The notes: a model not told the origin generated them from the letters alone. A DNA stretch of 64,000 nucleotides from Colias croceus (GCF_905220415.1 NC_059541.1:3856501-3920500); one strand, 5' to 3'; shown: positions 27,935 through 41,281, numbered from the stretch's first letter. Program-made: numbers and translations.

Positions 27935-28402
27935 TTTCGACCAATCACAGCGCAGTATAGCACTAAAATGGCTGCCATTTCTCTCAATTTTGTTGAAGCT
28001 AACACGTGTGACCAATGCTTATAAATCGTTTTAATTGATAAATGATGGAAGAAAACAGTTTTACTATAGAGGTGGTGGTTCAAGACAAAGCAAGGAATAA
28101 AACAATACCAAAAGCTAGAACAGACAAGGCTCAGAAAACAGCTTAAAGATAAATGAAACTAGACGCACAGCACACGCACAGTAGTTATTCCCAGCCATGA
28201 AGCCCAGGGCCGTACTGAGATTTTTTCAACTGTTTTGATTTATTGACCCTTCTCTTTGCCCAGCGGTGGGATGATAAAGGTTAATAATAATAATAATTTG
28301 TATCTTTTAATGTACATATTTTATTTTAATGTCCAATACTTACAACGCGACGAACTATCTACCCATTTCCACCACCTCAGTACGTCCCAAAATTAAGTTC
28401 TA

Positions 28403-28515
28403 TCAAATCCCTGTAAGTCCATTAGAGATTTTTCAAATTCCTGTAAGTCCAAGACGATGTTTTTCAAAACCCGGTAAGTTTTGCTGGTACATATTATCAA
28501 ACGCCTGTATGTCCA
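28403..28515 (+). repeat. Right cluster of the 19-bp motif
   Basis: Four direct copies start at 28403, 28433, 28464 and 28497, so spacing is 30, 31 and 33 bp, near three helical turns. All keep TCAAA and TGTAAGTCC, GGTAAG or TGTATGTCC forms. The terminal copy at 28682-28700 is inverted. Confidence 0.75.
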
Positions 28516-28717
28516 GATTTAAATCTAATTTTGTGGCATAATCATCATGTAATACATTTCTTTTTCTTCGTAAAAATGATTCTGATGTATTATATTATAT
28601 CCGTCATAAATTATAAAGGTCCAAACATATTGTTTTTTTTAAGTTATTAAAAATACCTCGATTCCCACATTTCTGTTAGAATGGACTTACCGGAGTTTGA
28701 TATGTATCGACTCAATT

Positions 28718-29349
28718 ATAATTAAAGATGTTATAATACAGATTTATTACAGCGCCATCTAGTTTCAAACTTGGAACTATGAGAAATATGTTTGCTCGTG
28801 TAAGATATTGTTGGATAATCCTGGAAAATGAATGTGTTATAAATTCTTATTAATTTTCCTATACTCATTTGATGTTGGCGGTTAATATTATTTTTGGTTA
28901 TATATCTTGATACTTGTTGGGCGATGCTATATATACAAGTAGGATGGTATACCTAAATATAGTAGTTAAGATGGAGAAAAGCGTGATTTCTGCAATCATT
29001 ATTTACATAAACCTAATATTTCTGAAACAATAATTGCACAAATTTTGGTAACTAATGATAATTTCATATTTGTACAAGTACCGTAATATTTTCAATAGAT
29101 TGCACACATTCCATTTGTTTGAAATTAAATTTAACGAGGTATTAGGTCAATATTTCGACAAACAAATTTTGTGTCAATAACTGAACCTGTTTCCAAAATA
29201 ATATTAACCATACTACGGTATTTATATTTCTACCAAATACATTTCAATTTTAGCCTGCAAAATATAAACCTCAAAAATGATGTGACAATTCTATAGGTAT
29301 GATTTTTAACACTCACATGTTATAGTAGTAATTACATTATATCTCATAA
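28718..29349. other. Gene-free stretch
   Basis: Nothing recognisable except TACAGCGCCATCTAGTTTCA at 28748-28767, which occurs again, identical, at 38642-38661. Confidence 0.5.
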
Positions 29350-29551
29350 CTAGCTGCTCCTCGCGGTTTCACCTCCGTGACTCCTCACTCCACTCCTGTT
29401 GGTCGTAGCGTGATGATATATAGCCTATAACCTTCCTGGATAAATGGGCTATCTAACACCGAAAAAATTTTTCAAATCGGACCAGTTGTTCTCGAGGTTA
29501 GCGCGTTCAAACAAACAAACAAACTCTTCAGCTTTATAATATTAGTATAGA
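29350..29551 (-). mobile_element. Short Helitron (GCTGAAGAGTTTG type)
   Basis: On the minus strand: TCTATACTAATATTATAAAG head, GCTGAAGAGTTTGTTTG, the GTCCGATTTGAAAAATT segment and a GC-rich 3' hairpin ending GCAGCTAG before T. Both termini are present. It is non-coding. Confidence 0.8.
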
Positions 29552-32500
29552 TTTAAATTAAAGGTCATTGATATGTTGATAAAAACAAAAGATTGCTTCT
29601 TCTGAGTATTCAACAACGACTTGATAATAGCCACAAAGATAATAAAAAATACAGTTCTTAAGTTTGGAATATAACGGATCAGAAAATGCATGAACTGAAA
29701 CAATTGGCGTTAATTGTGAAAAACTATTGGCTAGCGTGCAGTAGTCTTGCAATTATTATGCTAATCTTATTAGTCAATCCACTCCCCTGCAGTTTAATGT
29801 AATGCACAAGCTACATGACTTGCTTATACTACGTTTTTTAAATAGCGTGAGTTCAGGCTTTTCAAATATTTTAATTTATAGTACAGCAGAATGATGCATG
29901 AGTAACTTGAAATTAGAAAAAGTTTAAAATACTTTTTGTTTATGGTTGTATGTCACGACCGTCTTTGAATTATGTTCTTGTTCTTTTTTGAAAAAAGGTT
30001 AGATGTGTTTTGCTAACCTTGCAAGTAATATTGACTACTATTAACAAATAAACATTTAGCTTGTGATAATGTTTCTTTGTAATACTTACAATTTATATCC
30101 ACTATGAATGTTGAAACCGGCTAAGTTAAAAATCTAGTACCTATCTACATAATTTAATTCATAACATATTTAATAAAACATAATTTTGAATAATAAATAA
30201 ACATTAGAATATTTTGTCTCATTTTAAGCCGGAATCAAGAAGTTTAAGATTTTTTTCAATCCCGCAACTTTTACGACGCAGGGAATAAGTACGGATTTAC
30301 AGGAAAAGCCGTCTTTCTTCAGGAAATTTCACTTAAGAAACAAAAGTACTCCAATAAAAGAAGAACAATCATAAAATGAGACGTAGGCGATTTTCTAAAA
30401 AGTGGAAGATACGGGGAACTCGTATTTTGTAACGAAGCTATTCGAACAGACTTAAAAGTTTCAGTACTCAATAAAAACTACATCATTCGGAGCAGTCACA
30501 GTTCCGATCAGTTTTACACTTATCCATTTTTCTATACATTGCTTGTAACATGTTACAAAGATGTTTTCTATTTGTTTGGACTATTATTATTGGATTATAG
30601 CTAGCTTTGAATCCTTTGTTTCTAAGTTAGTATTTATTATTCAATTGATAGACATAAATATTAGTTATATTAATTTAAAAATCGCATATAATATACCTTT
30701 ATAAAAAGTATGCAATAAAGAATTTTGCAGAAAAGCACACGCCTTCTATAAATACTACCACGTGTAGAATTGTCACCCATTAATAAATATATTCTTTAAT
30801 TTGCTTATGAGTTTAACATAAAAAGTAATAAAATATGTCTTTCTAGTCACCAGTCAAATCTACTAAATGCTGAATAATATAATAATGCACCTCGAAGTCA
30901 CCATTCGTGAGTTGTACAACAGTGACTAAATTGAACTCCCATGACACTATGTATAATAATATCAACATTGCTTTGACTGAAACATATTCCATCAAAAACT
31001 TTCGAAATTAATATAATTTAATATCTATCGAGAATATTGATATCTTAGATCAACTTTGGACCAAGTTATTAGTGCATACCGAAAGCGGAAAGCAGTAACT
31101 AAGCCAGCTGTTGACAGGGCCTGGTTGAAAGCTAGTAATTAATTCGAAGCAATAAGCTAGGAGAACATTTTGTAGGTTATGCTGTGTAGGGTATGTGTGG
31201 CTGACACCTCGACGAGATAATGGACAGGGCGAACAATAGACTTCATGACAAACAGCCTGTAATGGCGGGTAAATCGAATGTTGCATCGATTAATTGCTAT
31301 ATATTATTGTACATTTGAATGTATGTAGAATGCTATTGTGCATTATATTTTGCTGTCATGGATGGATGGTGTCGTTTCTATAGGATATGAAATAACTGCA
31401 GTAGTGGTATTAACACAATGTAATTCAAATAAAATGAAAGACAATCAAAATATGATTATGATACATATTATGTAGTACATTTATTCGCTGTTGTTTGATC
31501 CTTGCCTACTTTACCATTAAAAAGAAAACTCATGAAGAAGCCTTTGAGCTTACCTCGGTAGAAAAGTCATAACTATTGTAATTTTCTGTGACGATATAAA
31601 TTTATATTGCTTACCTCTTTAAAATCATAAAAGCAAAGTAACAAAACATATTCTACTATAACACAAGTACGACTTATAACGTTATAAAAAACTATATTTA
31701 GAACTTAACATTAGATAACATAAACATTTTATGAACCATTCTAAATAAAACACCTACGTTACGCCTACGTGCATTTTTCCATCGCATTATGCGTTATAAA
31801 AACTAAAACTCGGTTTATTGGCTGCAAATACAGGCGAATACGAATAAAAACAATACGACAAAGCGTTCTAGAAAATTAAATATACAAAACAAATTCCACA
31901 CGAATGAATATTGCATCGCAGGTTTTATTAAAGAATTCAATTTGCTCGCCATCTCAATTCTCAGCTGTTATGGATAATTCTATCTTTACTCCCGCTATCA
32001 ACACTACCTTCACTGATTACGGAAAATTATGCTCCGCCTGGTTCGTACAAAATATTTTCCAATTACTTTGTTTACGTTCAAGTATGAATGCTGTTCGTTT
32101 TTTATTGTCAATTGTTAAGCGTATTAAGGTGTTATAGATGTGGCATGTGGGTTACGTGTTTTTATAACCTCCTGTTTAATGGTAAATGGTATAATATTTT
32201 TATGACTTTAGGCTCTACATGCAAACTGGTAGCGTTGATGCTTCGTGTTTATAAATAAACTTTTAAGTTTAAGCTTTAGTTCTTACTTGAAGCTTGTAAA
32301 TGGCCTAGAAAACAAATGCATTTATTTGCCTTGTTTTTACATTTTAAACCACCATACTTCCATTTACATTTACACATGTTATTCCTACTTGAAATAAGCC
32401 ATAGTAAAACGAGCCATATTTATAACAAACACAGCGGTATAAATGACGTACATGCGGGCAGCTCCAAGGCCCAATCCTCTTATTCCATTTGTCACCGAGC

Positions 32501-34212
32501 GATTCACGGACATCGCTGACAATGCACAATCCGTCAGCACACGTGGGATCAAGAGACTGGACTCGACAACTTATTATTTTTATATGTTTTTTGATAGGTA
32601 TATTGTTTTACTTAAATAAATGATTGGAAATTGAAACCTAGCATCCCTTTTATAAATAGATGTATGACAAGTGCCCTTTATTTGCAAATATTAAACGGTT
32701 GTCGTCAATTTTTGTTGTTTTTTCAGAAAATGCATTTATCTGTTACTAGTTGTTATCTCGATAATGTGTACGTCTCAGAATGACTCCATTTTCATAAAAT
32801 ATATTATTAACAAGGTAATAGCAGCATTGCATGACACTTTAGATAAAATAAAATCTTATGTGATACGTTTGTACCTTTAAAAACAGACATACAAAATTAT
32901 ATAACAAACGTTTACTCAGTTTTTATAAGTCCCTTAACAGATAGTTTATCCAGAGATTTATATCCGCAAGGAAGATCATTGCCGAAGGCAGGCTTACGTC
33001 GCCTTTTTTCAGCTTTCGAGTCATGAAACAGATTTTGTAAGCCCTGAATGAAGTTTGTAATCTTTATCCCGTATTGATAGACACCGGTTGAAATAAAAAG
33101 TACTGTTGGCTCAGGCCCAATGTACTAGTCAGTTTTTTATTCTATTTCGCTTTAGGAAGATTATTGTCAGCTATTTCTATTCTGGATTTAGTATTGAAAA
33201 GTTGTATACAATTTAGCTAAAACCTTCAGATATTAGTATTGCATATATAATTTGAATTTGTTGGAATTTTTTGTGTGTTAAATTGATAGATTGACATTAA
33301 ATTGATCGGAAATAATAAGAAGCAATTTTAAAATAGACAAGAACTCTGCATATTTTATTTTTATTTTAGGGAAAAATATTACTATGAAATAAAAAAAGCT
33401 CTGAAGGATACAGGAATTACGTCATATTATTACGATTAAAAATGTTACTTTTTACCTTTATTTGTCATCTGGGATTGATACAATAGTTTATATTATAAGG
33501 CATATAAATGTCAGTTAAAACTAAAGAATTGCGATAAACTATTTGGACCTTGCTCAGCTGTCAGTCAGTCCCCGGGTGCGGACTTGTCCTGTCCGTCAGT
33601 GGAGCACTTTTAGTTAGACTGAGGTAATTTGGTGTAACGAGGGAATTTTAAATTGTTCCATTTTGGTACGTTAGTAAAGTTTAAGTACGTTAGTTGATGG
33701 TCTTGGTTCAAAGTACCTACGATGTATTGAGAACTTCTTTTGACAAAATAAATTTTTATTACGGTAATTCGTTATTTTGTAAAAGAATAAAATAATAATT
33801 GATTGGTGAAACAATGTTAATGTATATCATTATTTTTAATATTCACTTGATAACACACTTATTTATGGAGTATAAATAGTAGGAATGTGAGAATTGAATA
33901 TAGGTATCGAGCTCTTTTACCAAGTGACCTAACTTTCTTTTCTACAAGTAATTTATACACACATAAACTTAATAAAGACTAATTCAATAATACATTATCT
34001 CCTAGCAAACAATATTGTGAACTGTGGGGAGTAACTAGTAAATTGTGAATGTTATTCTTGGGTGTATTGTCGTGAATAATCTGAAGGCGGCAGGGCGGCT
34101 CAAAATTGCTTTAATCCCAGCTCTAAAACGTTCCAACTTAACGGTATTCCGATTTAATTACTGTTACATGCATGGCTTACTGAGATTTATTATTTCGAAT
34201 TATATTTATACA
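29552..34212. other. Gene-free stretch
   Basis: No gene or clear mobile element. A GC-richer patch at about 33541-33640 contains several TCAGT initiator-like words and ends at GAGGTAATT, which resembles a splice donor. It could be a 5' exon but nothing confirms this. Another AT-poor patch lies at about 32440-32560. Confidence 0.45.
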
Positions 34213-34401
34213 CTAGCTGTTTCCCGCGGTTTCACCCGCATTACTCCGCTCCTGTTGGTCTTAGCGTGATGATATATATAATATCCTCGATAAATGGGCT
34301 ATCCAACACCGAAAGAATTTTTCAAATCGGACCAGTAGGTAGTTCCTGAGATTAGCGCGATCAAACAAACAAACTCTTCAGCTTTATAATATTAGTATAG
34401 A
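34213..34401 (-). mobile_element. Short Helitron (GCTGAAGAGTTTG type)
   Basis: Same structure as the 29350 copy: minus-strand TCTATACTAATATTATAAAG head, GCTGAAGAGTTTG and GC-rich end in CTAG before T. It differs by small indels in the middle. Confidence 0.8.
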
Positions 34402-35053
34402 TTTTACACATACTCATTACTAAAATACCGCGCGCGGTTGTCTTTTGTGTTATTCAGGAAAATATAAAACTTTTGTTCGTCATCATTGGATTTTTTTTAA
34501 ATATTTCATCACTTTTATAAAATAACTAATAAGCTCTACATTTTATATAATTATTGTTAATATCTTTTATAACATTAGAACATAAACACTTTTATTTTTT
34601 CAATTATCTTTTTATTTTGTTACCTATAAAATATTAAAGCAATATTTTAACCGCTACAACATTATCAAGTACCTAAATTAACATGTTATTTTACAACAGT
34701 CGATATATTATGCCCTAATTTTCTTAACTAATTGTTTCTACCGAGTGCGCGTTTATTAAAGCCCATAGATTTCTCGGGCCGCCCGGACGAAATTACAGCG
34801 GAATTATCCCTAAATTATTGCTGTTAATATGTCGGTGAGATTCGTTCTAGAACCTTCGAATAAAAATCGGATTTCAATTTAATCAGAATGTTTATGATAT
34901 AATAAATTCTGTAAGATAATGTCGTTTGAAATAGGCGAAAAAATACGTGAAAAGTTTAGTGGAAAGGTTTATCATACTGAAATATCTATTATTTCATGCC
35001 TTTATTTTATACAGGATCAATTACCCAAAAAGATATGTAAACGAAATGGTAAC
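34402..35053. other. Gene-free stretch
   Basis: AT-rich, with one AT-poor patch at about 34740-34860. No gene or repeat recognised. Confidence 0.5.
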
Positions 35054-35160
35054 TATAGAATAGAATAGAATAGAAAACACTTTATTGTACTAAGCACACA
35101 AAAATAACATTTACAGAAAGGATAGGTAACTTGAAATAAATGTACAATTTGGCGGCCTCC
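35054..35160 (-). mobile_element. LINE 3'-end fragment with (TTCTA)n tail
   Basis: On the plus strand, (ATAGA)n at about 35054-35076 is followed by AACACTTTATTGTACT and, further right, GGCGGCCTCCATTACTTA. On the minus strand this is a LINE 3' untranslated end with simple-repeat tail, as at 7985-8125 but with a different repeat unit. Only about 100 bp remain and the right edge is approximate. Confidence 0.5.
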
Positions 35161-36733
35161 ATTACTTATTGATTTTATTACGACAAAAAATAAAATTTTC
35201 TTCTCATTCATCTTCTATTAAAATCTACTTCTTGATTTTTTATGTACTTGTAAATAAAAATATTGGAATCATACATTGAGATATACATATGGAGACGACA
35301 CCGCCTACATCGCTTATGTTCCGTTCACCATAAGCCATATGGCTTAACTGCACGCTCGCGCGCATATGGCTTAACGCATCAAATATGCCTTCGTGTGTGT
35401 TACGATATTGCACAAATAATACGGAAAAGTGCAAAGGAATAACTTTCATCGGTAAGAACCTAACTAGATAATAAATTTTTAAAACTTAGAGCAAAAAAAT
35501 GGCGCACAGATTTTGTTCGTGGTGTCTTCTCCATACGTAGTAATATTATCTCAATGCAAAAATTAAATAATTATTATGAGTTATAAAATAAAATATTTGA
35601 TCAGTCCTATTTTGATTTGTGAATAGTGCACATGTATATTATAGTGAAAATAAACAGTGATAAATTGAGTGAAGTGTATTATTTTATGCCCTAACCTCCT
35701 ACAAAAAATGATACTTTCAAATAGAATAGCATACCTACCTATCTATACGCAATCGTACATTTACAAAAGTTTATTATCAGTCAAAGTTTACTTCAATAAA
35801 ACATTCCAATGGTCGAAACACGTGTAAATAAAGTTAAATAATAAATTCTTGATACACCACATTATACAATGTCGGTTTTGGCTCAGAGAAGTTAAAGTGC
35901 TGATTCCTGTAGCGGTGTGTGGTCAGAACTCGCGCAAACTTCTAATCCTCGGTTTTAATCTTTCAGTTTAACAATACGTTTGTCGTTGATAATTGACGAG
36001 TTTTCTCTAGAGATTCTTTGCGTATTTTTGTTATGAAATCACATAGAGTATAGACGACTCTTTGTCATTATAGCTTTTTGTAGAAGTAGATAAGATATTA
36101 AAATTAGCAAATACCTAATAATAAAGAACCTAAATGTCCTTAATGGCCTTCAAAGACCTGTAAAACTACCTTGTGTACTTAATAATTATTGTGAATAATG
36201 AAATAGTTTCTATTCTAAATAATGTTCTTGTCATAAATATTAAATGTTAATATTTATTTTCTAAATTGTAGATATAATATTTTTAATCAATAATTATAAT
36301 TAACTATATTCTAATCTTAGCTTTCAGAAGAGTTTTTCATAAATACATAATAAATTCCTGATAACGTCTTACTAAGCCAAATTCATTATCATAAAATCTA
36401 GGACTAACTATTCGATAATACTTTCAGCTTTAAGACATTAACATTAAACTATACCTCTTTAAAATCTCCGTGACTTGCAAACAAAGAGACAATACAATTT
36501 ACGGTTTTAGTTAAGGGATAGGAAAGCAATTATGATCCCATTAACGAAGTGTTCCTAGAGCAACTGCAGACACCTGGTGGACTATTCTCACTGATTTAAT
36601 GCCACAGTTTCACCCATAACTTGTAGTGTTTTGTAAACTCTTCGCGTTAAATAACCACGGAAGTGCTGTAGTTTTTATTATGGATGCTTGATGTAAAATG
36701 GGAAAAAGTTTAGTCTTAAAACTTGTAACGTAA
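35161..36733. other. Gene-free stretch
   Basis: No gene recognised. The 16-bp palindrome TAAGCCATATGGCTTA lies at 35331-35346, and its right half CATATGGCTTAA recurs about 27 bp on. Confidence 0.5.
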
Positions 36734-36748
36734 TGTTCATTGGTATGA
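36734..36748. repeat. SINE target-site duplication, left copy
   Basis: TGTTCATTGGTATGA, identical to 36962-36976. Confidence 0.85.
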
Positions 36749-36961
36749 AAAAACTGTGAAGTCCCATGTCCCCAAGTGGGGTAAGGGGCAGATGCATTAT
36801 GCATACATCTGTTTCACTGATTGATTTTCTTTAGGGACAAGTAGGTGATCAGCCTTCTGTGTCCTGCCAGACCGAGCATTTTTTTTTCTTCGTCTCCACC
36901 GGGAATCGAACCCAGGCCCCTTGGTTCTACGCTCACTCGTCAACCACTGTGATTGTGTGTG
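36749..36961 (-). mobile_element. tRNA-derived SINE, second copy with altered 5' head
   Basis: It is similar to the SINE at 1458-1678 through the body and box B (GGTTCGATTCC on the minus strand, 36902-36912). The box-A end is cut at CCACTGT and replaced by a GT-rich run (about 36951-36962). It is flanked by a perfect 15-bp duplication, TGTTCATTGGTATGA, at 36734-36748 and 36962-36976. The insertion therefore happened with the head already altered or 5'-truncated. It probably lacks a working Pol III promoter. Confidence 0.9.
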
Positions 36962-36976
36962 TGTTCATTGGTATGA
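36962..36976. repeat. SINE target-site duplication, right copy
   Basis: TGTTCATTGGTATGA, identical to 36734-36748. Confidence 0.85.
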
Positions 36977-39900
36977 TCAATAATTATTTTAAAACTGTAG
37001 CTCATACAATGACGTCTCGTGGTCCCTAATCTGTTTATTATTGATGAAAAATGTTTGCCTGCTAGTGTCCACAGATAATAATTTTTTGAACTCGATATAC
37101 ATTTGGATCGACACTCATATTGTGCTAACCACGTTATTAAAACACTTTTATAATACCTATCTGAAAGATTTACAATCAGTGTATAATGTATTTTAAATTA
37201 AATGGTTATTATATTTCATAACTATTTGGTTTTGTTGCGTAACTTTTCTTTAGTGCCAATTAAAAGCAAAAGCTTTTTTTATTGCATTAATTTATATGCG
37301 TTAAAAATTTCAAGTGACCTTGTTATTCAGAAAAGCTATAACACCTTTTGATGAATGGAAAATTGCGTTAGTATTTATTATATTTTAATAGATATAATTT
37401 CAATTTATTTTGACTGCAATTATAGTGACTTGTTCATAAATAAGTAGTTTAAAACGCACAATATCAATAAAAATATAAATAGAATTTGGTAGATTCATTT
37501 CATGTTCATTTGTGTTATAGGGTTTTAATTACTGGCTACACAATATAGAATTTGGGAAATACATTTAAGATATGAATTAAAATTCATTTTACAACCTGAC
37601 TCATGTTCAACAAAGAGGTTTAATACCTTTGTCAAAATGTACAGCGTTGCTTTACAAAAGGATTATATTTAATTACACTCGCATACATCGCTCGTGATTA
37701 TTTATAATTAATCTAATAATATTTTGTTATAGCTGGGCAGATGAATAAATACCGAAATATTTCATAAAATTAATACTTCGAGGAAAATTTCAAGTATTTT
37801 GTGGTGGGACGTTTTATTTTGTTATTAATTTCAGATAATAATTAATTTCTTCACTTTTTCAGAGTTTTCTTTTAACAACTAAAATAACGAAATACAATTT
37901 TTTGCACCAAAGACAATTAAAAAACTGTGATACATGGCTCTTAGGTACCAATAACTATGAACTATATGAAAAAAATATATTTCAAAAATACATATAAAAT
38001 CTCGCGTCACCGAAATAGAAATCTTGCGAATGCATAACAAATAATATAAAATAAAATAATTCAATTAAAAATTGTTGTCGTCATAACTATGGAAGTAAAC
38101 ACTGACACAAGGAAGCTCCCACTACTTTTCGCTACTAAAAATAGAGTAAATTGATTGCAAGATATTAAATATCCACGTAATAAAGCAGTCTAAATTCTCC
38201 AAAAATAGGACCACAAAAGGTTTTCCTCATACTGAGTATACAAGTATAGAAGACACGGGTCGACAATATGAGACAAATTAATGCCTATGTGGTAGGAAAT
38301 GCCGAAAACTCACCCAGCTTGTCTCAATTACAGTGATGTAAGATGCGTAATAAAGGGCAATTTGGCTGATTTATTGGAACATTCATTATAAGCACTCGCT
38401 AAAGGTTAATTGTAGGTTTACAGTAACGGGAATCAAGGCCTGGCTCGCTGCTTGGAAATAAATTGCGCTATTAAATGGTCTCCAGAGATTCCGCCGTACT
38501 TTAAATTTTCAATTAATATTTTAATTGCTAATGCTTTGATTGTGGTTGAAGTCAATTAACATGTAGATTGTGTTTTTCGCTTGTATTTTTATATACCTAC
38601 TTTTTTTACCATTATGTATTCAATCCTTTGTAGTATAGTAATACAGCGCCATCTAGTTTCAGAGCACGGAGACTGTTTTCATGAAAATTACAGCTTACAT
38701 TAAGTGGTGTAAAATGTAGATTTGTATGTTTTCCTTATTTATTAATACATTTTTGAATATTTGAATAATTTACCTGTGTATTCAGTGTTCTTGTTTTTAA
38801 TTAGTTATTCCAGTAAAATATGAAGCTAAATCTGATAAAAGAAAATGTTAATAAGAAAACGAAATATATAGCATACCATGAGGCTTAAATAGAATATGAA
38901 AATATAAGGTTCTGAACACATACATAAATAATAATTTAATATTAACTTTTAAACGAATGTTTGATGTGAAATTTACTGTGTAGCGTTTACTTTTTGCCTC
39001 TATAATTTCTAAATTAATTCTGCACATACAACGTCCATACACAGTACGTTTATGTGAAATCGGGTCATAAATTCGCAAACGGAACGAGCTTAAAATGGTG
39101 ACATTCAGCATATTCTCCTGAGTGCCGGCTCAAATAAACTTTACTGGCTCTAAAACTTCCGTCCCAACTAAATAAGTACCTATTCTGGGAGAATTATGAT
39201 TTGTCGGCCCCCAAAGAACGGAGCTGAATAAATTTTATTAAATCCGAAAGTTTACGAGCCGCCACGTCAGCGTCCCATCCGCAGCTATACGTTGGGGTTT
39301 TTAATAAAATAAATGACTGCTAGCTCAGCTTCACAAGAATACTGATTAATTTATTTTATGACAGACACTATCTGCCGATGTAATTTGTGTCCTTTGATCT
39401 CCCAGCAAGCAGCGTTTCAGGAATTTCTAGTTGATTGATATGAAAATATTGACGTCAGGATAAGGCCAATTATATTACTTATCGTGAGTTTGCTTTTATG
39501 TTATCCCGGTAAGATTGGTAATACGGCTCATATTAAAGAATATTGGTCTTTGATGAAAATGTCAAACATATATTATACCCAACATTTATATTATGGTTCT
39601 TATATCCGTCTTTATAAGATCGTAAAAGGTTGATGTATATTTTTAACTTGACCTTAGAAGCGGGGCTATGAATTTTGTATGTATGTAATTTATGATCAGA
39701 GTAGACGTATCATCTATTACCATTCCATGACCTTACAAATATCTATGTAATTGCGTTTAAACTTTTGAGGTATTACTTCTACTAGTCTTTTATTAAGAGC
39801 TGGAACAAATTGTTATAAATTTTAAACATTACGAGCAGATATAAATTCTAATTAGGGTTTTGGCACGACATTCGCGTTAGCTTTACAGAATCAGCGGGCA

Positions 39901-41281
39901 GCGGTGGTCTGATCCCCGCTTGCCGCAATTTGCCTGTGATTTCACATTTTGCGTATTTTCCAGCATTATTTTTAAATTACCAACACCGGCTTGATGGCGA
40001 TTTTATTTCCTGCCGTCGGTGCAGGAAACGAGGGAAACAAGACACCGCGGACGCAGATTTGGATTACAGCTCGGAATTTTTTGCTAAAAAACACGTAACA
40101 TTCCTTGATTGCGCTTTCTGAGTAGCGTATTCAAAGATTACGAGCATATTCTGTGGAGAATAGAACACAAAGACACTGGGATTGGATTTCTTATAACGAA
40201 TCTAATCTTAATGCAGAGTTTCATTTATTTTTCCTTGGAGGTCTTTTCTTGTACCTTTATACTATTTGGAACAATGTGCAATTAGTTTTTATTAGGTATT
40301 AAAAAGGAACTTTTGAATATTTTCTTAAATAAATGGTTATTTTCCTTATTTATAAGCATAATTATTGAAATCTTTGAAACGGAACCAGTAAAGAAGATTT
40401 TAATTAAAATATATACCTGTAGGTAGGTGAGTACGTCGTTAAGAATTAAATACCGACATCAAAATCGTATTCGCGGTAAAATTAATGGAAAATTCTCGGA
40501 ATAGTGTATTGAATACAGCTTTTCAATTATAAATTCTCAGAAACGGATTTGTCTTTATATTAGGTATCAAAATTGTAACTTATTTCAATCATATTATGTT
40601 CAATTTTTAAATTTTCATATTGGGTTCAATCAAAAATGGGTTGTCCCCATTTAACTATTTTGTAAGTAGGTTGTAAAGTCGGAATTAGAATTTTCAAAAG
40701 CACAATAACATCTCGCTGATCTTATCCCGAATAGATATAACTGTATAATACCAAAAACCAATAAACAATCTATTATCTAACCCTCGCCAGTGAACGCTGC
40801 CAGTAATCGGGAAAAATATGAATGTTTTGAAAGTGTAATAAATTTATAACTCTTCCGCAAACTTCGTAGACGCTTAGTTGAGGAGATTTATGTCATTAAT
40901 ATTTCTCGAAGGTAAGGTGCAGCTTGCTGACCAAGCGATGCTCCGTTCCAGTCGTAATTGACAAGGGAAGTTCAACGTCACGTTGAGCTAGAAGTTTCAC
41001 AGTCTCAGTTGTTAGTTTTTGCCGTTAAGTTTTATAACTTCGATAGTTTGCTGACGGTATAATGGGGATTATCTTACAAAGTATGGTTAGTTGATTTATT
41101 GAGAGGAAGGCGTAAAGCTGTTAATGATAGAGCGCAGTATAGTTGGAGATCTTTTTGAAATTATATTTTGTACTGCGCTCGGAAATCTTTGAGTTTTGTA
41201 CTGCATGATAAAAATATTGGATAATTTGAATGTATGTATTACAACAAAAGTTACAAATAAGTTGGTATATAGAATCATCCA
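36977..41281. other. Gene-free stretch
   Basis: No gene recognised. TACAGCGCCATCTAGTTTCA at 38642-38661 is shared with 28748-28767. AT-poor patches lie at about 39120-39300 and 39880-40080. Confidence 0.5.

Larger units (their letters stand above)
27717..28717. mobile_element. 1-kb inverted-repeat element with iterated subterminal motif
   Basis: The ends are a perfect 36-bp inverted repeat: 27717-27752, beginning AATTGAGTCGATACATATC, and its complement at 28682-28717. The palindromic AATT at each edge may be the target duplication or part of the repeat. Inside, the 19-bp motif TCAAACTCCGGTAAGTCCA or close variants recurs in direct orientation on both flanks, with 30-33-bp spacing inside the clusters. 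The middle has no long open frame; a 34-codon ORF at 28042-28146 is the best and is unconvincing. It looks like a non-autonomous DNA transposon, superfamily undecided. Confidence 0.75.
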
